Shown here in pieces: positions 13,701 through 18,900 of a stretch of 24,022 nucleotides of DNA (position 1 is its first letter; every line of letters begins with the position of its first letter). This stretch comes from a virus, in the IMG/VR virus record IMGVR_UViG_3300020448_000039, positions 1 through 24,022 of that record. One strand, given 5' to 3'. Below the pieces are notes generated by a model. It had not been told where the DNA came from, ran no database searches, and saw only the letters and a program-made list of their open reading frames with translations. A program made the position numbers and the translations under genes.

Positions 13701-14390
13701 GCAATTGGTGTTGGTGTAGGCACAACTGCAACTGCAACTGCGTCCATAACAAACGGTGTTGTAACTGGAACAACAATTACAAATCCTGGTTTTGGTTACA
13801 CATTTACTGCTATTCCTCAAGTTTTGGCACCACTACCAAATGCTATCAAGGAGGACATTGACACTATCACAACAGTTGAGGGATTTGATGGTGATATAAT
13901 TGGAATAGGTGTTACAGATGGTATAGGGCATCCACTTGCACTTAAATTTACTTTAAGTGCTGATTTAACAAATAATCCTAATTCAACATTAAGTGATTTA
14001 AAAGTGGGTTATCCTATATACATATTTGAGACACAAGTTGGTCATGGAGTTACATCAGTTGTAAGTGATAACGGAACAGTCGTTGCGACTGGTACAACAT
14101 GTGTTGATAATATCTACTTTGTTAATGCATTTAATGCAGGTGTTGGTATTATTACATGTAATATAATGACTGGTGTAAATACAACAGGTATTGATACTTC
14201 AGTTGGACTTGGAACTGCTATTGGTGGATTCTCTTGGGGTAGACTCTCAGGATTCACTAGAGGAGCAAATCCAATTTCAATAGGAGTAACTGGATTAACT
14301 ATAGACTCTGGTTTAACGACTTACCCATCCATCCAGAGAAGAGATTTCGGTCTTAGGGACAATGGTTCATTAAGAAAGGATCTTGGGTAG
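1752..14390 (+). CDS. gp7: Giant gp7-like baseplate wedge protein with YHYH domain and repeat modules
   Basis: This single ORF of 4212 residues (about 450 kDa estimated) lies between genes 6 and 8, where T4 has gene 7 (1032 residues). Residues ~20-280 carry motifs of the C-terminal part of T4 gp7: IPEFLLSES near residue 20, SKGTEESFRILFNVLYNE at 203-220 (T4: STKGIEASYKFLFKVLYNEE) and NLVGQTI at 256-262 (T4: DLVGQTI). The rest is Thr/Ser/Gly/Asn-rich, with no signal peptide or evident membrane segment. It has at least twelve GG-x-GY units, several His/Gly-Asp units, three NGVxQxP units and many short G-I/V/L-G-T/S stretches. A YHYH domain lies near residues 1245-1365. The C-terminus, with YPSIQRRDFGLRD, looks like a conserved anchor. 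It probably acts as wedge initiator and builds extra peripheral baseplate mass. The gp7 role is inferred from synteny and the N-terminal motifs; the function of the remaining ~3900 residues is unknown. Confidence 0.8.
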   Translation: MITTGIDKRVKVQQIIENQIPEFLLSESPKAVDFLKQYYISQEYQGGPIDLTDNLDQYIKLDNLTPEVVVGETKLTSGITTTATTVNVSSTKGFPKEYGLFKIENEVITYTGITTNSFTGCIRGFSGITTYHAPNNPTELVFTNSSAINHDNDATVINLSALFLKEFYKKTKKLLTPGLENSKFVNNLDVSNFIKNSKSLYQSKGTEESFRILFNVLYNETPKIVDLEQYLIKPSSAEYIRREIILAEAISGNPANLVGQTIIKSTDSATRASISEVEPLTRKGKVYYKIGLFVGFNDVDLIEGTFNIPGKTKVIGDVAIGSSVITVDSTVGFGATGTLVSGMNTNIYYNSKSVNQFFECENIVGIISTTNDVRSDEFYFGYEGGDLSKKVELRLTGVLSKFVPTTDIRLLTEGEKITVRNVGEKILNPTENKSRKQIFANSWIYNTSSRFLIENISGSNVVLFTDDIDKSSLKVGDNIEILFRNEETKVATGIVANIDKPTKTISLNNLINQPNITLLPDPNREYDLRRVINRASTTIADIDFGQNILTSDITNVYNDSDVDFYVASNSLPSYQITASLPKSILPQAGAGVELPQSGYDPNTLKYNILSFPNPVPFITGDEIFYTAQGTVLPGLPEGNYFVEVLSNANQIRLYLSRSFIPIADYEEFESLPAGSGTHTFSLVGTVEQQVAAQKLLKKFPLNPSITNSSNVKTTPGTTGMLINGVEIRNYKSDDKIFFGPLEDVKILNGGSNYDVITPPIISLSGPGAGSTTSLIRPVITGTVVDVQVDPQDFDIQKVVSVTIEGGNGSGAILEPILSERKREITFDARLLTESGGVDNVNETITFQDRHNIVSGQPLVYDRNNNPPLGIGTVGNDAGTSIVGVGTTTLVNAATYYPEVVNTSTIKLFQTLSDYNSGINTVGFTTTNKIGIHKFKLFNNEKTLKDIRVIDGGTGYENRQVFVKPTGINTITNTIHFDDHGFNNGDRVVYSTAVGIGSTLPTTISGLSTSTGITTTSNFYHILKINDDSFRLTNAGLGGTITTEFDRKDYIKFTDQGTGFQVFKYPDVKLNLKYELANTSVGIITATPVVRGPITDVLLYEKGSGYGSNILNLEKSITVSVKTGKEAELKPIITDGKISYVEIQTKGREYSSAPDLEVVGIGTGLGAKLRAVVTDGKITDVIILEGGLQYQQDKINIKVIPPGSGTKLDVSTKGLTVNTFARYGNEALIETNNKLEYSIVGYSTQIGNDSFGDTGSGHSPIIGWAYDGNPIYGPYGYSDPTDDNSPVRILNSGYVLDPDNVVDRPFGFSNGFFVEDYRFTNAGDLDEHNGRYGRTPEYPNGTYAYFVGIATNSLLPVFPYFIGDTYRTDPSTENFNINQTTFDFDNSSLIRNSYPYKVSDQFADNDFIIESNEITSQSTIVESTTSGSINSIDIINVGDNYEVGDSAVFDNTNTNGGGLSVSVNSVSGKEITSIDTTVDTFENTVFVWRDPSHISAYISTAPDLNGGDNVVISGLSTTSIEGLTGSHVIGIDTGHTVVYQEIPNTSTTGVVTDIYVTSIPENISVGSSIGIGTEKLLVLNTFNQNNILRVKRGSVAGVHTVSTQVSLIPNFFNIPLRTNVFDSSVKDQVFFNPHESVGVGTVVGLGSTSTSTLGDLISVVPTPTHSIFLPNHPFKTNQRVTLTKPAAGYGLTVSKDDGVTTFTIPKSGNTEDVFIIKKSKDYVGIVTQVGLTTSSVGLAFVGDSKVGSSSFEYLFESNPTQVTGKLQRINAVVSVSTSHNLVDTDVINLTVNPNQSVGIGTSTKIDLRFDSNTQTLLINPITISSSGVTTASNNFNLTEHNLETGDKVQYISTSVTEGLSNQESYYVYKVDDNNFKLGETYSDVTSSPINIIELSSTGGATGSNHEFSLINPPISVLRDNNLVFGVGHTSLAGYDFNIYYDKDYKNEFVSVGNTNNLQVTGVGTVGVTSTATVTLGYSPDNPSNLFYNIKKSGFISTSDTDVINYTKIHYLNSKYSGQYPIFNVPPVVGASYTSFSIALPEVPEKLSYASTETSVLKYSTKSPRAKGAVNTVNINFGGVGYDSLPSFVSIASTQGVNATLLPDSTTINRVDDVRILNPGFEYSSDPTLKPEAFVSPVITVINSNTISNIEVIDGGRNYTTLPDLVIVNPITGLEDISGAIIGASITGSSLSDVKIIVEPKGLQSITHEIFAINNSNGSTVSQLQYNPSTGIATCTLVTPVLGFSTAPFNINEEIYVEGLQQYTDSTLTGGDGFNSADNGFKFFKVSAVTNSNPATIEFNLNSVTTNPGVAKTSQNSFGVIISKGDYPKFKVTQKVSNFSIGEKLLAFVGSSYVPVELKISEATNEFIKIEEIVPGAFNLNSGQLIKGFVTGNVATVNTISKNTGLFEISYSLRQDQGWIDNIGKLNQDYQVTPDNDYYQNLSYSVKSSITYDNLINPVNRLLHTSGLKNFADVGISSVTSAGITTSSFLDTLALDFIDQKRVDTINNFDFALDIDTVTGKSKFLKLKNTKLSPYLECRTNRVLEIDDISGLFSNTASTLSQFLDLSINTRYATFLIQVRDPNTGNVQISDIILYKDDEDVFTAERAKIHTTESELGEIVAEIDSSQDISLKFTPDDPDNNDYDLKILETSFNTNLTGIGTQSIGFINLSGINTTVSTATTSNIISTNIVNTDAFFASVEVNNVTTDQTNFVDLYLTHDGTNTFMSEFYADTEDGPTSNFIGTFISNIDSGVLSLQFENDQPNEVLVRSRIIGIGTTASGISTYRFQLPGQLDGTERTVKFESNFSNVSTSSTIASFTENQISSLKGFVRVSSGSTSALHQVLVAHDSTDSHITQYPFLSIGSTSGIGTFSSTIVGNDLNLNFHPDPLYTGGTNSVQVQIFTESFYTDIDLLNLPLDLQYGTVTESLSLAQYDAINGNRSNKTSFALQSGTRPIFQKQFNPSDGATLDASTGIFTIVDHFFETGERLIYTPGSTFTGISLSGIATAGGTLGSEVYAIRLSKDTFKISKSHPDALAGIAVTFTGTGTGNAHEFEMFKKNEKALLSIDGVIQSPMAFTPITTDLGITITDSTTTFSVTGISSITSNDIIKIDDEFMKITNVGLGTTTSGPISESGSVSLVVVERGAIGTAATGHSAGATSRLFSGGYNIVDSTIHFTDPPRGTNSTQKTPANLDPVRSKFNGRVYLRQDYSTNTIFDDISDSFTGIGATLPVKVGGASTAGIQTGSTILLLNGIFQTPSTFNNLGNNYEFVETGGESNVVFTGITSSNGTKIISDVDVNQNQLPRGGVIVSLGSTGGLGVANLAPAKVKATTNGSGAIVGIVGLSTTGGSFGISTASFNNSTGQLEITTSSNHGFRNINEFVRLDGLTFNPTLSIPNDRSFSVTGILSATTFTTNVGTSTVTHAYVGSGTAFEYLADLTFGSGYRNPVSVAVTDLSGNGSSADISAEVVSNTHVFISASTNAVTVTGGSPITPTGATYDPATGNLVITKASHGLTTSNTVGLATNSFVFRCAQDNFSTDHAYPRSGSTPSSAGGDPAHNATLAITATTTNTFTVNVGITNTGTGGALKFTINNAGTGYTQPQIQVSAPSYANLPITGVSRRGIGSTTDTGTGVSLTIEVGAANTTVGLGSTSYEVTNFQLENPGYNFKVGDVFKPVGLVTDRFLNTSSLISDFELTVLDVFRDQYSSWNFGEFDYIDSIKDLQDGTRVRFPLLFNANLLSFEVDEDRPDSSLIDLDALLLIFINGVVQDPGDAYTFEGGTSFEFSQAPDPEDIIDIFFYKGTSGVDTVQVAAGSSVSPTIKTGDILQVYKNNFVVDQTQSTRTIYAISASDEVETNLYTQQGIDETTFKPFSWTKQKVDKKVNGEIVFKTRDSIESQVYPTARIIDDITTTGTELYVDNAKFFNYEEDFSSLVVGSVGGLIVGSTNPVAAGFTAVVSAAGTISSLSITNGGSGYDGSAITVSISAPHAIGVGVGTTATATASITNGVVTGTTITNPGFGYTFTAIPQVLAPLPNAIKEDIDTITTVEGFDGDIIGIGVTDGIGHPLALKFTLSADLTNNPNSTLSDLKVGYPIYIFETQVGHGVTSVVSDNGTVVATGTTCVDNIYFVNAFNAGVGIITCNIMTGVNTTGIDTSVGLGTAIGGFSWGRLSGFTRGANPISIGVTGLTIDSGLTTYPSIQRRDFGLRDNGSLRKDLG
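1812..2595 (+). other. gp7-homologous region (N-terminal ~280 residues)
   Basis: This segment holds all the gp7 similarity I can recognise. It begins with IPEFLLSESPKAVDFLKQYY (T4 counterpart around LLQDSNFEAFCEAYIQYL) and continues through FLKEFYKKTK, SKGTEESFRILFNVLYNE and NLVGQTI to SISEVEP. In T4 gp7 the corresponding block lies in the C-terminal third; here it begins almost at residue 20. It is interrupted at residues ~73-133 by an Arg-Gly type module absent from T4 gp7. The comparison is from memory of the T4 protein, not a computed alignment. Confidence 0.7.
1968..2153 (+). repeat. Arg-Gly 'EVITYTG...IRG' module, copy 1
   Basis: Residues ~73-133 of the giant protein read, in outline, TTATTVNVSSTKGFP, then IENEVITYTGI, FTGCIRGFSG and a His. 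Related copies lie at about 6390-6560 (IGTEKLLVLN, VKRGSVAGVH), at 10980-11230 (IDDEFMKITN, VERGAIGTAATGH) and in the DUF4815 protein near 21835-22030 (INSEIIYYDS, GTRGVDGT, TH). The shared plan is a beta strand, an acidic 'E-x-I/M' strand, an R-G-turn and a His. Confidence 0.6.
3981..4065 (+). repeat. GG-x-Y beta module, first copy
   Basis: VKILNGGSNYDVITPPIISL near residue 744 starts a series of units with the plan I-x-[ND]-GG-x-x-Y-x(4-6)-P-x-[IV]-x-[IVL]. A second copy with VIDGGTGYENRQVFVKP lies at about 4584-4650. The units are diverged in DNA sequence, so they are old duplications or independent acquisitions rather than recent tandem copies. Confidence 0.65.
4269..4872 (+). repeat. Two His/Gly-Asp modules in tandem
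   Basis: The two modules run from ITFQDRHNIVSGQPLVYD (about 4278) to IHKFKLF and from IHFDDHGFNNGDRVVYS (about 4668) to DDSFRLTNAGLGG. The shared plan is a strand, then H-x(3)-x-G-[DQ]-x-[VL]-x-Y, a Gly/Thr-rich stretch and an F-[KR]-L strand. Other clear copies are at 7246-7400 (LTEHNLETGDKVQYIS, NNFKLGE) and 10663-10840 (IVDHFFETGERLIYTP, DTFKISKS). Weaker copies are near 6741, 11828 and 12253. Confidence 0.55.
5034..5364 (+). repeat. Cluster of three GG-x-Y beta modules
   Basis: Three units follow each other: YEKGSGYGSNIL, then VEIQTKGREYSSAPDLEV, then VIILEGGLQYQQDKINIKV. They are linked by a repeated connector containing ITDGKISY and VTDGKITD. The near-identity of the connectors suggests this block arose by local duplication. 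Confidence 0.65.
5487..5850 (+). other. YHYH domain within the giant protein
   Basis: Residues ~1246-1366 contain SPIIGWAYDGNPIYGPYGY, followed about 75 residues later by LDEHNGRYGRTPEYPNGTYA and YFVG. This pair is the hallmark of the YHYH family (Pfam PF14240), found in secreted or surface proteins of bacteria and in virion proteins of marine phages. Its function is not established. It is the only recognisable globular domain in the repetitive part of this protein and could be an adhesin or binding module exposed on the baseplate. Confidence 0.8.
7953..8259 (+). repeat. Cluster of three GG-x-Y beta modules
   Basis: The units are INFGGVGYDSLPSFVSI (about 7965), VRILNPGFEYSSDPTLKPEA (about 8085) and IEVIDGGRNYTTLPDLVIV (about 8193). 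They have the same plan as the cluster near 5034-5364, including an aromatic residue after the glycine and a Pro six or seven residues later. Confidence 0.6.
10927..11595 (+). repeat. NGVxQxP modules, copies 1 and 2
   Basis: LLSIDGVIQSPMAFTP (about 10930) and LLLNGIFQTPSTF (about 11485), the latter followed by YEFVETGGESNVVFTGI, share a plan with LIFINGVVQDPGDAYTFEGG at about 13018, which is followed by TSFEFSQAP. In all three a hydrophobic strand leads to N/D-G-[VI]-x-Q-x-P, and copies 2 and 3 end in a GG-x-S turn and an F-rich strand. The first copy also precedes an Arg-Gly module. Confidence 0.5.
12840..13165 (+). other. Conserved non-repetitive module near the C-terminus of the giant protein
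   Basis: Residues ~3697-3805 are more acidic and aromatic than their surroundings (FRDQYSSWNFGEFDYIDSIK, then DGTRVRFPLLFN, LIFINGVVQDPGDAY, IDIFFYKGTSGVD). It is the third copy of the NGVxQxP unit within a longer, apparently single-copy domain. I recognise no catalytic motif. Confidence 0.45.
13623..13848 (+). repeat. Last pair of GG-x-Y beta modules in the giant protein
   Basis: LSITNGGSGYDGSAITVSI (residue ~3960) and TTITNPGFGYTFTAIPQVLA (residue ~4005) are the closest to the consensus. Three further single units lie upstream at about 12039 (FGSGYRNPVSVAV), 12498 (INNAGTGYTQPQIQV) and 12705 (LENPGYNFKVGDVF). Confidence 0.65.
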
Positions 14391-14398
14391 TATAAATA
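14391..14398 (+). promoter_or_regulatory. T4-type late promoter before gene 8
   Basis: An exact TATAAATA starts directly after the TAG of the giant gene and fills most of the 26-base gap before gene 8. In T4 late promoters transcription begins a few bases past this element, which here would give a leader of roughly a dozen bases. An exact match in so short a gap is unlikely by chance. It would let gene 8 be transcribed independently of the 12.6-kb gene before it. Confidence 0.75.
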
Positions 14399-14416
14399 TA
14401 GAAAAAAGCTAATGAT

Positions 14417-15985
14417 ATGGCTGCTATTGTAACAGATCAATTTAGAATTCTAAATGCAAATAATTTTGTAGACACAGTAGATAATTCTGCAAACTCATAT
14501 TATGTTGTGGTTGGTCTCGCTAATCCAGCACTTTCTGTTGGTTTTGGAAGAACAACTACTTGGAATACAAATACACCAAACCCAACTGATAATATCAACT
14601 ATATGAATCACACTGGTGATACTCAGATATTTGGTAAAAAGGTCACAAGTGCGAACGTAAGAAGGTTAATAACAAGAAGAAACTGGACACAAGGAACAAG
14701 ATATGAAATGTATCGTCATGATTACAGTGTAACAAGTCCATCTCCCATAACAAACTCAACCAGATTATATGCTGCGAACTATTATGTAATGAATAAAAAC
14801 TTTGATGTTTATATTTGTATTGATAATGGTTCTTCTGGAATTAGCACAACTGGTAATGCATCACAGGATGAGCCACTATTCACAGACCTTGAACCCACAA
14901 GAGCAGGTGAAAGTGGTGATGGATATATTTGGAAATATCTTTTTACAGTGCCTCCAAGTGATATAATTAAATTTGATTCAACAGAGTATATTTCAGTTCC
15001 TGGTGGTTGGCCAACTTCATCAGAAACTCAAATACAATCTGTTAGAGAAAACGGTGATTCGACCATCAATAATAATCAAATTAAAAAAGTTTATATAGAT
15101 AAGCAAGGATTTGGTTATTCTCAAAATATTGTAGGTCGAGAGGTTGATATAATTGGAGATGGCACAGGTGCTAAAGTTGTTATTGATACTGATAGCAACG
15201 GAAAGATAACAAAAACAAACGTATCTTCAGGTGGGCAAGGTTACACTTATGGTATGGTTGATTTAGGTCCTCTTGGTAATTCTGGAGTATCAGTGGGTAA
15301 CTTTGCGAAACTTATACCAATTATTCCTCCTTCAAGAGGGCATGGATTTGATTTATATAAAGAGTTAGGAACTGATAAACTTTTAATTTATGCGAGATTT
15401 GATGATTCAACAAAGGACTTTCCAACTGATACTAAATTTGCACAAATTAGTATCATAAAAAATCCAACCTCAATCGGTTCAACTGCAACATACACGGCTA
15501 ATGATTTCTCATCAGTAAATGCAATTAAAGTTGTATCTCCTACAGGAACTCCAACTATTGGTGAAAAAATTCAACAGTCAGTAACTGGAGGAACTGCTGA
15601 AGGTTACATAGTTTCATATGATACTGATACTAATGTTATTAAATATTATAACGATAGATCATTATACTTTAATCAAACAACATCTGATCAAACAGATTAT
15701 GTTGGTGTAACCACAGAGGCAAAAGTTTTAGACTTTGAATCTTCTGCAGAAAGTATAATTGCACCAACAAGTGGATTTACTGCTACAGTAGACCAGAATT
15801 TCACTGGTATAAGCACAAATCCCACAGGAAACAAAGTTATTTCTCTAGGAGTTAACTTTACAAATGGTCTTGCATCTCCTGAGATAAATAAAGGGTCAGG
15901 TGAAATAATCTACCTAGATAATAGACCACTAGTTACTAGAAACTCTAGACAAAAAGAAGACATTAAAATCATCTTGGAATTCTAA
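14417..15985 (+). CDS. gp8: Baseplate wedge protein gp8, enlarged
   Basis: This is the homologue of T4 gp8, the wedge subunit that joins gp7 and gp10 in T4. It has 522 residues against 334 in T4. Landmarks match along the chain: AIVTDQFR at the N-terminus (T4 AIVTSKFR), RRNWTQGTRY near residue 87 (T4 RRDWGDTRY), GDGYIWKYLFTVPPSD near 167 (T4 GDGYVWEYLFEIPP), EYISVP near 194 and a C-terminus with SGEIIYLDNRPLV (T4 SGEMIYMENRPPI). The extra length lies mainly at residues ~222-290, which hold two GG-x-Y modules of the kind found in the giant protein, and at ~360-475. The start is supported by the N-terminal match, although no strong Shine-Dalgarno is visible. The stop is followed after three bases by the next ATG. 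Confidence 0.93.
   Translation: MAAIVTDQFRILNANNFVDTVDNSANSYYVVVGLANPALSVGFGRTTTWNTNTPNPTDNINYMNHTGDTQIFGKKVTSANVRRLITRRNWTQGTRYEMYRHDYSVTSPSPITNSTRLYAANYYVMNKNFDVYICIDNGSSGISTTGNASQDEPLFTDLEPTRAGESGDGYIWKYLFTVPPSDIIKFDSTEYISVPGGWPTSSETQIQSVRENGDSTINNNQIKKVYIDKQGFGYSQNIVGREVDIIGDGTGAKVVIDTDSNGKITKTNVSSGGQGYTYGMVDLGPLGNSGVSVGNFAKLIPIIPPSRGHGFDLYKELGTDKLLIYARFDDSTKDFPTDTKFAQISIIKNPTSIGSTATYTANDFSSVNAIKVVSPTGTPTIGEKIQQSVTGGTAEGYIVSYDTDTNVIKYYNDRSLYFNQTTSDQTDYVGVTTEAKVLDFESSAESIIAPTSGFTATVDQNFTGISTNPTGNKVISLGVNFTNGLASPEINKGSGEIIYLDNRPLVTRNSRQKEDIKIILEF
15083..15285 (+). repeat. GG-x-Y beta modules inserted in gp8
   Basis: Two units, VYIDKQGFGYSQNIVGREV and VSSGGQGYTYGMVDLG, are joined by a connector ending DSNGKITKT. 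Unit and connector match the plan seen in the giant gp7-like protein (for example VTDGKITD near 5280). The T4 gp8 I remember has nothing here, so this looks like an insertion between conserved gp8 segments. Confidence 0.65.
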
Positions 15986-15988
15986 AAA

Positions 15989-18900
15989 ATGCCACAAAAA
16001 ACGAATTTAAATATAAGTCCTTATTATGATGATTTTAATAAGGAAGATAAGTTTTACAGAGTCCTGTTCAAACCAGGATTTCCTGTTCAAGCAAGAGAGT
16101 TAACTACTTTACAATCTTCTTTACAAAATCAAATTGAATCCTTTGGTACTCACATCTTTAAAGATGGGTCTATGGTTATACCTGGTAATATAAACTATGA
16201 CTCACAATATCATTCAGTAAGAATCAAAGATGAGCATTTAGGTATTCCAGTATCATTATACTTAGATCAATTAATAGGATTAAGATTAAAAGGGGAAACA
16301 TCAGGTATAACTCTTACTATAGATAGTTTTCAACTAGCAGGAACTAGTGTTGAAGGTAATGATTTTACAATTTACGTTAAGTATTTGGAGTCAGGTTCCA
16401 ATAACGAGATATCTAATCTTGATGATGGAGAGAGATTAATAGTTCAAGAATCATTTATATATGGAAACACAGCTATAAATGAAGGTGAAACAGTATTAAC
16501 ATTAGTAGACACCAACGCATCTGCAATTGGTTCTGCAGTTGGGATATCATCAGGTACATACTTTATTCGAGGAACATTTGTAGATGTATCAACAGACAAG
16601 ATTGTATTAGATCCTTATTCAAATTCACCATCATATAGAGTTGGTCTTAATATTGATGAACAACTCGTCACTGCAAAGGATGAGGATTCTTTATATGATA
16701 ATGCTAGGGGATTCTCAAATTTTGCAGCACCAGGTGCAGATAGATTAAAAATTACAACCACTTTAGCTAAAAAAAGTTTATCAGATTTTAATGATACTAA
16801 TTTTATTGAACTGATAAGATTAGATGATGGTGAAATTAAAAAAATAATAAGTAAATCACAATATAATCTTATAAAAGATTATTTTGCTGAAAGAACTTTT
16901 GATGAATCTGGACATTACACTGTTCAAAAATTTGATGTTCAAGTTGCAAACTCATTAAATGATGGTGTATCAAATGAGGGAATTTTTAGATCAAATGAAG
17001 TAACTGATCAACAAAATACACCAACAGATGATTTAATGTGTGTAAAGGTTTCACCTGGTAAAGCATATGTTAAGGGTTATGATATAGATTTAAGTGGCAC
17101 ATCAATAATTGATGTAGATAAACCAAGAGATAAGCAAACAGTTGATTCTTCTTTAGTTCCATATCAAATGGGCACTATATTAAGAGTTAACAATGCATTT
17201 GGAGTCCCTGCACCAAATATAAATGATGATACTAAATTTATTGAATTATATAATCAGAGAACTAGTACAAACACTGCTGGAACAGGTGAGTTAGTAGGTC
17301 AGGCAAGATGTTATTCTTTTGCTGTCTCTGACGCATCATATACTGGTGACTCAACTGAGTGGGATTTACATCTATTTGATATTCAAACATTTACTCGATT
17401 AGTTATTAATAATGCAGTAAGTAACACAGAATTACCTGATGCATCATATGTGAGAGGTGTAAGCAGTGGTGCAACTGGTTATGCAATCGCAGCTGGTGGT
17501 TCAAGCACTGTTGTAAAATTAACTCAAGTTACTGGCACATTTATTGCTGGTGAACAAATTATTATAAATGAAAATCCTGAATTATCAAGATCCATTACAA
17601 CTGTAAGGACTTTTGGAATACAAGATATAAAATCAGTTTATCAGGATGCATCTTCACTTAGTGGTTATGTTGCTGATTTTGTTGCCGACACAGTTTTACA
17701 AAGAAAAATACCAACTGGTTTTAGTATAACCGATGAATTAAATATTGGTGTTACTGGTATTGCTACAGTTGCAGGAAAGAGTTTTGCTGGTATAAAAACA
17801 GATACAATAATAAGATACCAATTACCAGATGAAGCAACAGAAAGATTTAATAGGGTAGTAGAGGTAGATCCAACTGGATTAAAGATAACTTTAGCTGCTG
17901 TGAGTAGTGTAACAGGTATATGTAATGGTGCATTACCAACTACATTAGCAACCACAACATTTTCATTTGGTGTGCCAAACATTAATTTAAATGAAAATAA
18001 AGGATTATATGCAGAATTAGGTAATAAAAATGTATCAGATATAAATCTATCAACTGCAAATCTTGTTGTTGGCAAGAATATCACAGGTGAATCAACAGAT
18101 GGTTCTGGTGTGTTAACATTTGATCTTATTGCAAGTGGTATTTCAAGTGCTTTCTATGACAGTTTTGATGAGGAGAGATATTCAATTCATTACAGTGATG
18201 GAGCTATTGAAGATTTAACTCAAGACCAATTTGTATTGGGTGCTGATGGTCAATCTGTTACTATAAATGGATTAAGAACTAGTCAGACAAATGTAGTTGT
18301 ATCAACAACTTTGAAGAAACAAGCATTGAAGAGTAAGCAAAAAAATTATATTAGAAGTCAAAAATTAGAAGTTCTTAAAACTGCAGTAGGAATTAATACA
18401 GCTCTCACAGGCATGGATCAAGCAAGTGGCTATGGTCTTAGAGTTGAGGATAGAGAAATTTCTCTTAATGTTCCAGATGTAGCAAGAATTGTTGGTGTCT
18501 TTGAGTCAATTGATTCTGATTCACCTACTCTTGATAGATTAACTTTTCCAGATGGATTAAATTTAAATACAACTGCAATTGTGGGTGAAAAAATAGTTGG
18601 TGCAAGTAGTGATGCTGTAGCACAAATTACGGGTTTAATTTCATCAACTATTGTAGAGATTGCTTATTTAACACCAACTAAATTTACTATTGGTGAGGTT
18701 TGTAATTTTGATGAATCAAATATTTCCACTACTTTACAACTAATTACAATTGGAACAAATTTAAATATAACAAATCGTTTTGAACTTGATAAAGGTCAAA
18801 GAGAACAATTTTATGATTATTCACGACTTGTTAGAAGAATTAATTTTCCACCTCCAACAAGAAAAGTTTTAGTGGTTTTTGATAAGTATGAAGTACCTTC

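Noticed and set aside
3981-13848. CRISPR array or tandem DNA repeats in the giant gene
   Set aside because: The repeats are at protein level with diverged DNA, irregular spacing and an intact reading frame; no identical direct DNA repeats with spacers are seen.
1752-14390. Giant ORF as an assembly fusion of several genes
   Set aside because: No frame change, no internal stop, no internal Shine-Dalgarno plus start pair at a domain border, and composition is uniform; module types also intermix from end to end.
17216-17223. Near-matches to the late promoter inside genes (TATAAATG, TATAAATC; also near 985, 11869, 16474, 18004)
   Set aside because: They deviate at the last base, are frequent in AT-rich coding DNA and do not precede gene starts.
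17665-18084. 139-codon frame on the - strand within the DUF4815 gene
   Set aside because: It is a complementary-strand shadow of AT-rich coding sequence with no motif or ribosome binding site.
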